A stretch of 64,000 nucleotides of DNA, taken from Legionella steigerwaltii. GTDB lineage: Bacteria; Pseudomonadota; Gammaproteobacteria; Legionellales; Legionellaceae. Below the pieces are notes generated by a model that saw only the letters and a program-made list of their open reading frames with translations, was not told where the DNA came from and ran no database searches. Positions within the stretch are counted from its first letter, which is position 1; every line of letters starts with the position of its first letter. Below are positions 1 through 8,033 of the stretch, in pieces. The stretch lies in assembly GCF_001468065.1 (NCBI RefSeq), contig NZ_LNYZ01000001.1:124001-188000 (forward strand), given 5' to 3'. Made by a program: the position numbers and the translations under genes.

Positions 1-308
1 TTCAAGACTTTTTCGATATCACTTTGCTGGATTTCATAATTACTGTATTTATCAGCTTGGAATGTTTTTTCGATTTTGATAATGAAACTATCAATAGCCG
101 GATTATCACCGATCCGATAAGTGCTAGGTAGAGCCGCTAGTTTGTCGAGTAAATCAAAAAACTGTGGTCTTTTATTTTCTAGAGTATATTTGATGTATAA
201 AGCAGCAAGTGCGGCACAAATTCCTTTTTTATTCAGTATAAAAGCGATATTTTTCTTTTGCCTTAGGCAAACGTTAACTGCACTAATAATTTTGCCTTGG
301 TTTGGCAT
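1..308 (-). CDS. Edge-truncated gene; N-terminal module shared with the neighbouring LysA-like protein
   Basis: The reading frame starts at ATG 308 on the minus strand with MPNQGKIISAVNVCLRQKK and runs off the left edge, so only the first 102 residues are visible. They align almost without gaps to the N-terminus of the next gene: MPNQGKIISAV against MSQQNRLLDAL, LENKRPQFFDLLDKL against LENKTEQFFEALEQL, and RIGDNPAIDSFIIKIEKTF against LIGDNPILDNFIIQLEKVF. After this about 85-residue module the two proteins diverge (ADKYSNYEIQQSDIEKVL here), so the missing C-terminal part need not be a decarboxylase. A GAGGG ribosome site lies about 9 bases before the ATG. The start and the homology are seen directly; the function is unknown. 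Confidence 0.75.
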   Translation of the reverse strand, partial: MPNQGKIISAVNVCLRQKKNIAFILNKKGICAALAALYIKYTLENKRPQFFDLLDKLAALPSTYRIGDNPAIDSFIIKIEKTFQADKYSNYEIQQSDIEKVL

Positions 309-446
309 AGTAAGACCCTCGTTTACTTTTAATTTTTGCGATTATAAGGGGCATTTTAATTTAATTCAATTCAGAATGAGTAAAAATTGATCATTAATGT
401 GGGTTTAAAGTTTTTAAAGTGTGGGAAAATGTAGAAATATCAATCA

Positions 447-1862
447 TTATTCTAAAATAAGTTCTTTTGCAGGGGGTCTTAAATTGTAATAGGAACTCAT
501 GCAATGACCATAGGCTCCAGTATTAGCAATTAAAAGGATGTCTCTTTCTTGAGTCATAGGTAATAAGCGATCATATCCCAATGTATCGCCTGATTCACAA
601 ATCGGGCCGACAATGTGTGACGTCCCTGATTTGTCCGAATACAACTGACTTAAGTTGACAATTTCATGATAAGCCCCATATAAAGAAGGTCTAATTAATG
701 AATTCATTCCCGTTTCAATTCCTATAAATTGTACTTCACCTTTTTCTTTACATTGAGTGACTCTAGCCAAAATTATGCCACTTTCTGCCACAAAAAAACG
801 TCCGGGCTCCATCCAGAATTGTAAATTAGGGAAGTTTGATTTGATTGCGAGTAATCTTGAATCAAGTTTCTCCAGATCTAAAGGCTTTTGCCCTGGTTTT
901 TCAACGACACCTAAGCCCCCACCTAAATTAATGAATTGTGTTTGAGGAAATTGCTTAAGGAGTGATGTCAGTGTTAAAGCGGTTTGTTCCCAAAGTTCTG
1001 GAGTCAGAATCCCACTACCTGAATGGGAATGTAGACCAATAACATGGATATTATTTTCTCGGGTCAACCTCTTAAGTTGCCCTATATCATTTTGGGCAAT
1101 ACCAAACTTTGATTCATTGCCTCCTGTGATGACATGTTTGTGATGACCAGCGCCAACACCTGGGTCGATACGAACGATGATATTACGGTTTTTAAATAAC
1201 TCAGGCCAATTCGTTAATGGGTACAGATTATCTATGGTCATGTAGCATCCTAAGTTCATCGCCGCTTCATATTCTATTCTTGGAGCAAAATTGGGGGTAA
1301 ATAAAATTCGTTTTTTGTCTAGGTGAGGAAATAGATTATCTATGTGTTTTAACTCTTGAATGGAAACGCATTCAAAGCCAATGCCTTCTTTTTCCAATGT
1401 TTTTAAAATTGATGGATGAGGATTGGCTTTGATCGCGTAAAATAGGGCGTTGATTGATTGTAAGCCCAATAATTTTTGAGCTTGAGCGGTTTGTGTTGGG
1501 CTGTGGTATACATAGCAAGGTGAGTGAGTCTCTGCAAGTTTCAGTAAATGAGTGCGCTCAATTTCCCACCATGGGGTAGGTCGGGTAATTGGTTTTTCCT
1601 TTTTTTGAGGATGAAAAACTTTTTCCAGTTGAATAATAAAATTATCTAAAATTGGATTATCGCCAATGAGATAATCATTAGGTATCAAACATAATTGTTC
1701 CAATGCTTCAAAAAATTGCTCTGTTTTATTTTCTAGGGCAAAGTATTCATATAAATCGTTAAGACCGGCATAAGCAGCTGATTTATTTAATTTAAAATCC
1801 TTATTAGACTTTTGTTTGAGGCATAAAGTGAGCGCATCAAGAAGTCGGTTCTGTTGGGACAT
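447..1862 (-). CDS. lysA: LysA-like PLP-dependent (diaminopimelate) decarboxylase, stand-alone paralogue
   Basis: This is a fold-type III PLP decarboxylase of the LysA/ornithine decarboxylase family. LysA converts meso-diaminopimelate to lysine and CO2. Residues about 100-471 closely match the C-terminal half of the LysAC fusion at 8034-10595. Visible motifs are the PLP lysine in FYAIKANPHPSI, HSHSGSG, GGGLGVVEKPG, EPGRFFVAESG and the active-site cysteine in CESGDTLG. The first 90 residues are an extra module also found in the truncated gene at the left edge. The longest frame begins at 1889, but ATG 1862 (MSQQNR) is preferred: it aligns with the neighbour's start, and a promoter places transcription start near 1888. 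Since LysAC already supplies the activity, this copy may act on another amino or diamino acid or serve as a backup; that is inference. Confidence 0.85.
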   Translation of the reverse strand: MSQQNRLLDALTLCLKQKSNKDFKLNKSAAYAGLNDLYEYFALENKTEQFFEALEQLCLIPNDYLIGDNPILDNFIIQLEKVFHPQKKEKPITRPTPWWEIERTHLLKLAETHSPCYVYHSPTQTAQAQKLLGLQSINALFYAIKANPHPSILKTLEKEGIGFECVSIQELKHIDNLFPHLDKKRILFTPNFAPRIEYEAAMNLGCYMTIDNLYPLTNWPELFKNRNIIVRIDPGVGAGHHKHVITGGNESKFGIAQNDIGQLKRLTRENNIHVIGLHSHSGSGILTPELWEQTALTLTSLLKQFPQTQFINLGGGLGVVEKPGQKPLDLEKLDSRLLAIKSNFPNLQFWMEPGRFFVAESGIILARVTQCKEKGEVQFIGIETGMNSLIRPSLYGAYHEIVNLSQLYSDKSGTSHIVGPICESGDTLGYDRLLPMTQERDILLIANTGAYGHCMSSYYNLRPPAKELILE

Positions 1863-1894
1863 TATGAGCTCATGGTTCCATTTCGTCATATGAA

Positions 1895-1923
1895 ATTATA
1901 ATAGACGCATTGGTCAAATTCAA
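1895..1923 (-). promoter_or_regulatory. Sigma-70-type promoter of the LysA-like gene
   Basis: On the minus strand TTGAAT (1923-1918) and TATAAT (1900-1895) are separated by exactly 17 bases. The predicted transcription start near 1888 lies at or inside the longest reading frame, which supports translation from ATG 1862. Confidence 0.55.
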
Positions 1924-2035
1924 TTCACTGTGTGTCTGGTTTCATATTACTCACTATGGTGCATTAAATTTATGCTTGCAATTTTATTGGCGCTCAAATA
2001 GTCTGTATTAAAAATAATTATCATAAGGAATTGAT

Positions 2036-2368
2036 ATGTCACAAGCTAAAATAAATATTGATAATGTTGGAAAGACTGGTGCGCTAGTCGCACTTGGAAA
2101 TACCGTTTTAGCTCCACTGTATTGGGTTGATGCAAAGTTGGGTTTGACTGCAGCAATTGTAGCGACAGGAGCATTTTTATATGGTGCGCATGAGATAGGT
2201 AAAAAAAGAAGACCTCTGCAAAATGCTGGAAATAGTTTAAATACCTTTTTTGGCGGCCAAACGGGGGATAAGAGCAATGAAGTTCATAATGCTCTTGCCA
2301 ACATTGCAACTGGAGGCGCTGCCATATTTGACGAAATTATGCCCAGCGATAAAAATCATCACCGTTAG
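2036..2368 (+). CDS. Small hydrophobic protein, paralogue of the next gene
   Basis: This 110-residue protein is not recognised as a named family. An AAGGAA ribosome site lies about 8 bases before the ATG. Residues about 14-50 are hydrophobic and glycine/alanine rich (KTGALVALGNTVLAPLYW, then LGLTAAIVATGAFLYGAHEIG), suggesting one or two membrane or membrane-associated segments, followed by a polar tail. It matches the next protein in order and spacing: KTGAL, GN...P.Y, LTAA...GAHEIG/GLHEIG, GG/EGGA.(I/V)FD.I.P. The pair therefore arose by tandem duplication. Both genes lie divergent from the LysA-like gene. The function is unknown. Confidence 0.75.
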   Translation: MSQAKINIDNVGKTGALVALGNTVLAPLYWVDAKLGLTAAIVATGAFLYGAHEIGKKRRPLQNAGNSLNTFFGGQTGDKSNEVHNALANIATGGAAIFDEIMPSDKNHHR

Positions 2369-2406
2369 TGAGTAAGTTTTCAAATAATCTATCAAGGAAG
2401 TGTAGT

Positions 2407-2709
2407 ATGCCTAGAGATCAAGTAAATCCCGAAAAAACGCTAAAGACTGGTGCACTCATCAGTTTCGGAAATTTATTTATGTCACCTTTTTATGCCAGAT
2501 TAGGTCCATTTGCTTCATTAACTCTGACAGCCGCAGCGTTATTTGGGTTGCATGAGATAGGCAGGAGCAAGCAAGCAGGGAATGGATTTTGGGGCTTTTT
2601 TTCAAACAAGACTAATCCGAGAGTTACTGATGTAGATACTGCGATGCAACATGTCGTGGAGGGTGGTGCAACGGTATTTGATCGGATTTTTCCTCCTGGT
2701 AACAGATAA
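2407..2709 (+). CDS. Small hydrophobic protein, tandem paralogue
   Basis: This 100-residue protein begins MPRDQVNPEKTLKTGALISF. The longer frame starts at GTG 2368, overlapping the previous stop by one base. ATG 2407 is chosen because AAGGAAG sits six bases upstream and homology to the preceding gene begins there. It has the same layout as its neighbour: a KTGAL motif, a hydrophobic middle (FASLTLTAAALFGLHEIG), a glycine/asparagine-rich linker and a conserved C-terminal block, EGGATVFDRIFPP. The gene is followed nine bases later by a perfect palindromic repeat that could also end transcription. The function is unknown; membrane association is inferred from hydrophobicity only. Confidence 0.7.
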   Translation: MPRDQVNPEKTLKTGALISFGNLFMSPFYARLGPFASLTLTAAALFGLHEIGRSKQAGNGFWGFFSNKTNPRVTDVDTAMQHVVEGGATVFDRIFPPGNR

Positions 2710-2714
2710 AGAAA

Positions 2715-2805
2715 AATTGTAGCCTGGGTGTAGCGAAACGGAACCCGGGAGAAATAATGACTTTTCCAAACCCGGGTTCCGTTTCGCTACACCCAGGCTA
2801 CAATT
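2715..2805. repeat. Palindromic repeat, copy 1 (perfect 35-bp arms)
   Basis: Left arm AATTGTAGCCTGGGTGTAGC... (2715-2749) and right arm 2771-2805 are exact reverse complements around a 21-base loop. It fills the gap between two convergent genes and could act as a two-way terminator. First member of the family found through the window. Confidence 0.9.
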
Positions 2806-2807
2806 AT

Positions 2808-3350
2808 TTACCCCAATTTATGAATTTTAACCAACATACCAATCTGAGCATTATCCAGATAATAAACAACATCCTCTTTAAGGCGTTGTTTTTGTGAGAT
2901 AGTAAATGATGATTGTGGATTACTAGGGGGGGATACTTGGAGTTTTGCATCAAAAAAATAATAACTCGCTTGCTTCACATTTAAAGTCCCTTGCATTTGC
3001 CAACCATTATGCTCGACTACCGGTAAAGCGACACTACTTTGATTATTTGCTGGTTGTCTCCACGAATAATGGGCCAGGACCTGATAGTGAGATTTACGGG
3101 TGAGTAAGTAATACTCATCACGCAAACTGGAAAATGATGGAGATAACAACCGGTAAGGCTTCCCTGATTTGTCTGCATCCGGAGCCAAAGATATAGCATG
3201 TGCACCCATGGGAATAAGTGGCGCATCGATAGCTAGTCCTGTGTTTTGATTTGGATGTGCAAATATAATTAAATCAATTTGATAGGGAGATTTGGCTAAA
3301 GCCAGGCAGGAATACAGAATGCTTATTGTTACTATGATTAATCGTTCCAT
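2808..3350 (-). CDS. csiV: CsiV-like periplasmic protein
   Basis: The protein has 180 residues with an N-terminal signal peptide (IIVTISILYSCLALA, cleaved before KSPYQIDLIIFAHPN). The opening YQIDLIIFAH, the central LRDEYYLLTRKSHYQVLAHYSW and the C-terminal KQRLKEDVVYYLDNAQIGMLVKI match the CsiV family. That family was first described in Vibrio as a periplasmic, peptidoglycan-associated protein needed for survival with D-amino acids and for activating a penicillin-binding protein partner. Assignment is from remembered family pattern, not a search. It stands alone between two palindromic repeats, convergent with the small membrane genes, and its stop codon is two bases from the repeat arm. Confidence 0.7.
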   Translation of the reverse strand: MERLIIVTISILYSCLALAKSPYQIDLIIFAHPNQNTGLAIDAPLIPMGAHAISLAPDADKSGKPYRLLSPSFSSLRDEYYLLTRKSHYQVLAHYSWRQPANNQSSVALPVVEHNGWQMQGTLNVKQASYYFFDAKLQVSPPSNPQSSFTISQKQRLKEDVVYYLDNAQIGMLVKIHKLG

Positions 3351-3389
3351 GGCTCATTTATTTTTATTGTTATTATTTAGAATCGTAGT

Positions 3390-3475
3390 ATCGTAGCCTG
3401 GGTGCAGCAAAGCGGAACCCGGGGAAACAATGGTATAAAATCCCGGGTTCCGCTTTGCTGCACCCAGGCTACGAT
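3390..3475. repeat. Palindromic repeat, copy 2
   Basis: The arms start ATCGTAGCCTGGGTGCAGCA and pair exactly from 3390 to 3475 around a short loop. The base change inside the left arm relative to other copies (GCAAAGC rather than GCGAAGC) is matched in the right arm, so the hairpin stays intact. It lies between csiV and the Mrp gene. Confidence 0.9.
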
Positions 3476-3516
3476 GCTCCTATATTAGTTAGCAAGTATA
3501 CCCCCTCTGGAAGAAT

Positions 3517-4590
3517 TCACTCAACAACAATTTTAGGAAACTTGTCTGCGTAATTAATTGGTTTTTTGGTCAATTCAATCGTGCTTCTCATCGCTGTTTT
3601 AATTAAGGTATCTGTTAACTCATCGCGAACTTTAGTTGCGGTAGGAGAGCCCTCATCACAGTTTTGCCTTATACGTCCATCCAAAGGAAGTTGTCCGAGC
3701 AATGTCGTATGATGCGTAGCGCAAAGTGTTTCGGCTCCACCTGTACCAAAAATTGCTTCTTGATGTCCACACTGGCTGCAAATATGGGTGGACATATTTT
3801 CTATAATACCAAGTACATCAATGCCTGTTTTAGAAAACATATTTATTGCTTTTTGTGCATCAAGTGTTGCCACATTCTGTGGGGTAGTCACTACGATGGC
3901 TGCAGTCAATGGAATTTTTTGTACTAAAGTGAGTTGGATGTCACCCGTCCCTGGTGGTAAATCTATGAATAAATAATCCAGGTTATCCCAAAGGGTAATA
4001 TCTAACATTTGGATTAAGGATTTGGCAAGCATAGGGCCTCGCCAGATTATTGCTTGTTCACTGTTTGTTAGATAGCCAATCGACATACTTTCTATTCCAT
4101 GTGCTTTTGCAGGAAGGTAATGTTCGCCGCTAACTTGTACCGGTTCAGTTTTACCGAGCATTAACGGCATACTTGGACCATAGATGTCTGCGTCCAAAAT
4201 GCCTACTCGCGCACCTAATCGAGCTAATGCAGTTGCCAAGTTAACGGTTATAGTGGATTTCCCGACTCCTCCTTTTCCAGAGGCTACAGCAATAGTATTT
4301 TTTACGCCACGTAAGCCTTTACCAACGAGTTGCGTTCTGTGAGGCTTAATCCATTGATTGATATGAATGGCTATCTCTTGGCCGGGAAATGCTGATTGTA
4401 GCGCTGCAAGTAATAGGGGGGTGTAATTTTCTTCAAGTAATTTACACGGAAATCCCGCTGTGAGATTGACGAGCAACTGATTATCGTCTTTTTCAAGGCT
4501 ACATTGTAAATTCATTTCTTTGCCTGTAAGGCCCAGAAATGGATCTTTTAGAGTATTCATCAAGTGAATTACAGTATTTTCAGTAGTCAT
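3517..4590 (-). CDS. apbC: Mrp/ApbC-family iron-sulfur carrier ATPase
   Basis: This 357-residue P-loop ATPase belongs to the Mrp/NBP35 branch and carries [4Fe-4S] clusters to target apoproteins in the cytoplasm. An N-terminal MIP18-like (DUF59-type) region occupies about residues 1-85. The deviant Walker A motif GKGGVGKST is near residue 105, DADIYGPSMP follows about 25 residues later, and DLPPGTGDIQ contains the switch region. The cluster-binding pair is in CSQC near residue 270. The downstream helicase gene has the opposite role in no obvious way; they share only orientation. ATG 4590 gives the normal family length. The annotation is firm; the targets are unknown. Confidence 0.92.
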   Translation of the reverse strand: MTTENTVIHLMNTLKDPFLGLTGKEMNLQCSLEKDDNQLLVNLTAGFPCKLLEENYTPLLLAALQSAFPGQEIAIHINQWIKPHRTQLVGKGLRGVKNTIAVASGKGGVGKSTITVNLATALARLGARVGILDADIYGPSMPLMLGKTEPVQVSGEHYLPAKAHGIESMSIGYLTNSEQAIIWRGPMLAKSLIQMLDITLWDNLDYLFIDLPPGTGDIQLTLVQKIPLTAAIVVTTPQNVATLDAQKAINMFSKTGIDVLGIIENMSTHICSQCGHQEAIFGTGGAETLCATHHTTLLGQLPLDGRIRQNCDEGSPTATKVRDELTDTLIKTAMRSTIELTKKPINYADKFPKIVVE

Positions 4591-4632
4591 GGATTAGCCT
4601 TGAATGAAAAAAAGGAATGATAACGCAGAGGT

Positions 4633-4679
4633 GGGTCTGTTTACAATTCTACTCAATCTAGCGAATTGTAAACAGGCCC
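4633..4679. terminator. 17-bp hairpin between the helicase and apbC genes
   Basis: GGGTCTGTTTACAATTC (4633-4649) pairs with 4663-4679 across a 13-base loop, with one G-U pair. It begins 15 bases beyond the helicase stop on the minus strand. There is no uridine run, so it may be an RNA-stabilising or attenuating hairpin rather than a classical terminator. Confidence 0.5.
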
Positions 4680-4693
4680 TAGGATAAAAGACT

Positions 4694-7600
4694 CTATGTG
4701 ATGAGCATTTCGGAAGGTTCATATTGCCAATAAACCCAATGATTGCTAGAGAGGTAATAAATTCCGCAATAGATAGATAGGGGAGTTTGCTTTGATAAAT
4801 AAGAACCATATTCATTCAATTGTTGCCTATGCCTTGTCACCGAAGTTTCATCTTCTTTTCCAGTTTTGAAGTCGATAATCCAGCGTTTGTCTTGATCCTC
4901 AAAAGTCCGATCAATAATCCGCGTAATCGGTCTATTTTGTTGTTCTACCAATAATTCGTATTCGTTTTGTTCCTGATGATGTTTGCTCATGATCCATAAT
5001 CCTGTTTGATCCTCAAACATCCGCTTGATTTGTTCTTGCATACTGAGTAATGCATCATGCTGCATTGTTTCATCGAAGCCTAACTTCCGTAATTCATAAC
5101 GGGCTAAATTCCAAGGGACTTCAGTTAGAGTTTTAGGATGATTATCACAGATCCATTGCAATAATTGATGGGTTACGATACCTATGAGTCGAGGAATAGT
5201 AGTTGTTAAAGAAGAAGACATCTTGGTATTGGGTCGGAAATCAAGTGTTTCAGATGCTTTATCTTGGTAATAATCGAGGGGTAAGCGTCCGAGTTTGGGT
5301 AAAGAAAGGTTTGTTTCTTCAGTAATGGATAAGTGCTCTTCCGTAATAAATTCTACATTTTTTAGAAGATTTCGAAATGATGTTTTAGAAGATTTTTCTG
5401 AATGATCCATTAAATACAAACGCGATTTTGCACGTGTTACAGCAACATACAGTAAGCGTTGTGCTTCATAACGGTTTTTTACTTCGTCTAACTGACTTAA
5501 GTAATCATATAAAGCACAATGGTCTTGATGTGCTGCGTGTATGGGGGACATCAGCAACAAATTACCTTGTTTTTGAGTAGGTAAGTTAAGCCAGCGTATC
5601 ATCGGATTATCACCACGATTGGGTTGCGAACCCAATCCAGGTAAAAATACAGTATCAAACTCTAATCCTTTAGATTTATGAATCGTCATTACGTGTAAAC
5701 GTGAGGGGGTTGCTTGTTGTGAATAGAGTTTATTGAGTTCTGAGAGAAATTCATTCATATCTGGTATGCGGCCGTCTTGTTCATAACGATCAAGTAAGGT
5801 CCAGAACTGTTCCAGGTCATTGAGTTGACTGGCATTGAGAATATGATCCATATGCAATTCTTTTAAGGTTTGGATCACCCAGACTGAAAGTTGGCTTTCA
5901 TACCTTTGAGTTAGCGATTTGTGCATGACTTGAATAAAATAATCAGCCCGAATTCTTCCTTCTTCACTAAGCCCTTGGATCTTGTTTAAATGGAGCAAAG
6001 CAAAGTAAATTGATTTCTTTTTATTGAATTGGGCTATGGTATGAATATCACTTAAAGACAAGCCACAATAAGGGCTACGAAGGACTGCGAGCCAGGAGAG
6101 GCGATTTGCAGGGGTCAATAAAGCTTGGGTCAATGACCACACATCACGTAAGTGGCCTAGATTGGCTAATAAAGTAATATCTGTACCTTGATAGGGGATT
6201 TGATGCTGGCGCAAAAGATGAATGATTTCACTAAGTTGTGTTCTAGAGCGTACTAATATGGCCATAGTTTGATCAGGATAAGTGTGCAGCTCATGTTGGA
6301 TGATTTCTATGAGTTTTTTTGCTTCCTGCTCCCGACTGTTAAATTGCATGGCATGAACAGCACTGCATTCTTCATTCTGAATGACATTGATACTAGGATG
6401 AAATGAAACAGCCCCAGATTCTATATCAATTTGTTTAGGGAAAATGTGGGTGAACTGATTATTTACCCAATCAACAACAGTCTGTGTTGATCGAAAATTA
6501 CAGCTTAACTCCAGAGGCTGGAGTGTAACAGGTCCTACGCCTTGTTCTTTAGCACGAAAAAATAATCCTACTTCTGCTTGCCTGAAACGATAGATGGATT
6601 GCATGGGATCGCCAACGATAAAAAGAGTTCTCCCATCGCCTTTCTCCCACCCAAGAACGAGTTTTGTTAAGAGTTCAAATTGAGTAATCGAAGTATCTTG
6701 AAATTCATCAACCAGAATATGTTGCAGGGTATGATCTAAATATAAAGCTAAATCAGTAGGATTTTCTTCATTACCTAGCGCATTTAATGCTTGCTGAGAT
6801 ATGGCAGTGAAATCAATCTCATTGTGCTCGCTAAATAAAACGTGCAAATGGCCTACAAGAAGAGGGAGCAACAAAAACAGTGCTTGCAGGACTTCCCATT
6901 GCTCAGGGTCATATTCTGGTGCAGGTAAATTGCTGACTTGAATTAATGCCTCAAGGAAATCAGGATATTCATTCAATTCGGTGAGTAATTCCTTGCTGGC
7001 ATTTTTGAGCCTTTTAAATTCATCCGGAGAACAGGCTGTACTATGTAAACCAACATGATGATCAAAACTTTTACGGAAACTCACATCACCTGTAAGTAAT
7101 AGTTTACTTAAGGCAGTTGCAATTTCTTGATTTGCCTGTTGGAAGTCATACCAATCCTTGAGTGGGTATCGTGGTGAACAGGGGTTGTTTTCTATAATCG
7201 CTAATTCACGAGCACATTGAGTTAACTCCTCAGCCACATTTGTGGGGAGGCTTTGCTTGAATCGCGTTAACTCGTGTTGTTCTATAAGTTGGAGTGCACG
7301 TTCAAAAGTTGATTTTTCTTGGGCTCGTGCCTGAAATAGAGGAGCTAACCACTGATCTCTTTGAGACAGCAGTGTGGTAAAGAGTTCGAGTAACCGATCT
7401 TGGCGATTATCTACATGCAGCAAGAGTGTTTTTATTGCGTTTTGGTATTCTGGTGTCGCTAAAGCAAATTGAATGCAGCGTCGTCCTGCATTTAAATAAT
7501 GACTATTAACCTTTTCTGTAATTTGTGAATAAGCAATTTGTTTTTCCAACAGAGGAATTGCCTGATTTATGCCTTGGCATAAAGAGTCAATTGTAATGAC

Positions 7601-7939
7601 TTTTAATCGATTCGGTTGTTGTAATAAATTCCATTGGAAGAGGGCATCACGCTGAAGTGCTTCACAAGCAAAAGCAAGTGTCATTTGTTGGTGTGGTGTA
7701 TCGGCTTTTTTTTTATGTGTTGCCTGTTGCAAAGCAAGCACAATGCGTTCACGCATTTCACTTGCGGCTTTACGTGTGAATGTTAATGCAATAATTTGTT
7801 CTGGGGCAGTGACCGTGCTTAATAGTCTCAAATAACGCTGAGTGAGAATTTCAGTTTTACCTGAGCCTGCTGGAGCCTGTACGATAAATGATAAGGAAGG
7901 ATCTGTGGCTTGGCTTCGTTGATCACTGTCGACTAGCAT
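4694..7939 (-). CDS. AddA/RecB-like UvrD-family helicase with C-terminal PD-(D/E)XK nuclease
   Basis: This 1081-residue superfamily 1A helicase-nuclease resembles AddA and the RecB beta chain, enzymes that process double-strand breaks for RecA. Walker A APAGSGKTE lies near residue 22 and LTFTRKAASEMRERI is motif Ia. LVDEFQDTS is motif II, ELSCNFRST motif IV, MTIHKSKGLEFD motif V and LYVAVTRAKSRLY motif VI. The last 120 residues hold a nuclease signature, TRIIDRTF followed by IIDFKTGKED. No AddB- or RecC-like partner lies in this window; in other bacteria it is usually adjacent. The gene follows LysAC in the same direction, separated by a perfect palindrome. Confidence 0.85.
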   Translation of the reverse strand: MLVDSDQRSQATDPSLSFIVQAPAGSGKTEILTQRYLRLLSTVTAPEQIIALTFTRKAASEMRERIVLALQQATHKKKADTPHQQMTLAFACEALQRDALFQWNLLQQPNRLKVITIDSLCQGINQAIPLLEKQIAYSQITEKVNSHYLNAGRRCIQFALATPEYQNAIKTLLLHVDNRQDRLLELFTTLLSQRDQWLAPLFQARAQEKSTFERALQLIEQHELTRFKQSLPTNVAEELTQCARELAIIENNPCSPRYPLKDWYDFQQANQEIATALSKLLLTGDVSFRKSFDHHVGLHSTACSPDEFKRLKNASKELLTELNEYPDFLEALIQVSNLPAPEYDPEQWEVLQALFLLLPLLVGHLHVLFSEHNEIDFTAISQQALNALGNEENPTDLALYLDHTLQHILVDEFQDTSITQFELLTKLVLGWEKGDGRTLFIVGDPMQSIYRFRQAEVGLFFRAKEQGVGPVTLQPLELSCNFRSTQTVVDWVNNQFTHIFPKQIDIESGAVSFHPSINVIQNEECSAVHAMQFNSREQEAKKLIEIIQHELHTYPDQTMAILVRSRTQLSEIIHLLRQHQIPYQGTDITLLANLGHLRDVWSLTQALLTPANRLSWLAVLRSPYCGLSLSDIHTIAQFNKKKSIYFALLHLNKIQGLSEEGRIRADYFIQVMHKSLTQRYESQLSVWVIQTLKELHMDHILNASQLNDLEQFWTLLDRYEQDGRIPDMNEFLSELNKLYSQQATPSRLHVMTIHKSKGLEFDTVFLPGLGSQPNRGDNPMIRWLNLPTQKQGNLLLMSPIHAAHQDHCALYDYLSQLDEVKNRYEAQRLLYVAVTRAKSRLYLMDHSEKSSKTSFRNLLKNVEFITEEHLSITEETNLSLPKLGRLPLDYYQDKASETLDFRPNTKMSSSLTTTIPRLIGIVTHQLLQWICDNHPKTLTEVPWNLARYELRKLGFDETMQHDALLSMQEQIKRMFEDQTGLWIMSKHHQEQNEYELLVEQQNRPITRIIDRTFEDQDKRWIIDFKTGKEDETSVTRHRQQLNEYGSYLSKQTPLSIYCGIYYLSSNHWVYWQYEPSEMLIT

Positions 7940-7985
7940 TGTTTTTTATCCCTGTATGTTTTTATTTTTATTAGAACGGTGGGCA

Positions 7986-8031
7986 CTTCCTTTCTTTAGG
8001 TTGGGCCTTGGCCCAACCTAAAGAAAGGAAG
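7986..8031. terminator. Perfect 22-bp palindrome downstream of lysAC
   Basis: CTTCCTTTCTTTAGGTTGGG... (7986-8007) is the exact reverse complement of 8010-8031, with a two-base centre. It starts three bases after the lysAC stop codon (minus strand). It is unrelated in sequence to the GTAGCCTGGG repeats. A role as terminator or RNA-end stabiliser is likely, though no uridine tract follows. Confidence 0.6.
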
Positions 8032-8033
8032 AT

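Noticed and set aside
4594-4815. Minus-strand 73-codon frame within the end of the helicase gene
   Set aside because: It lies in another frame of a well-supported gene and has no start signal.
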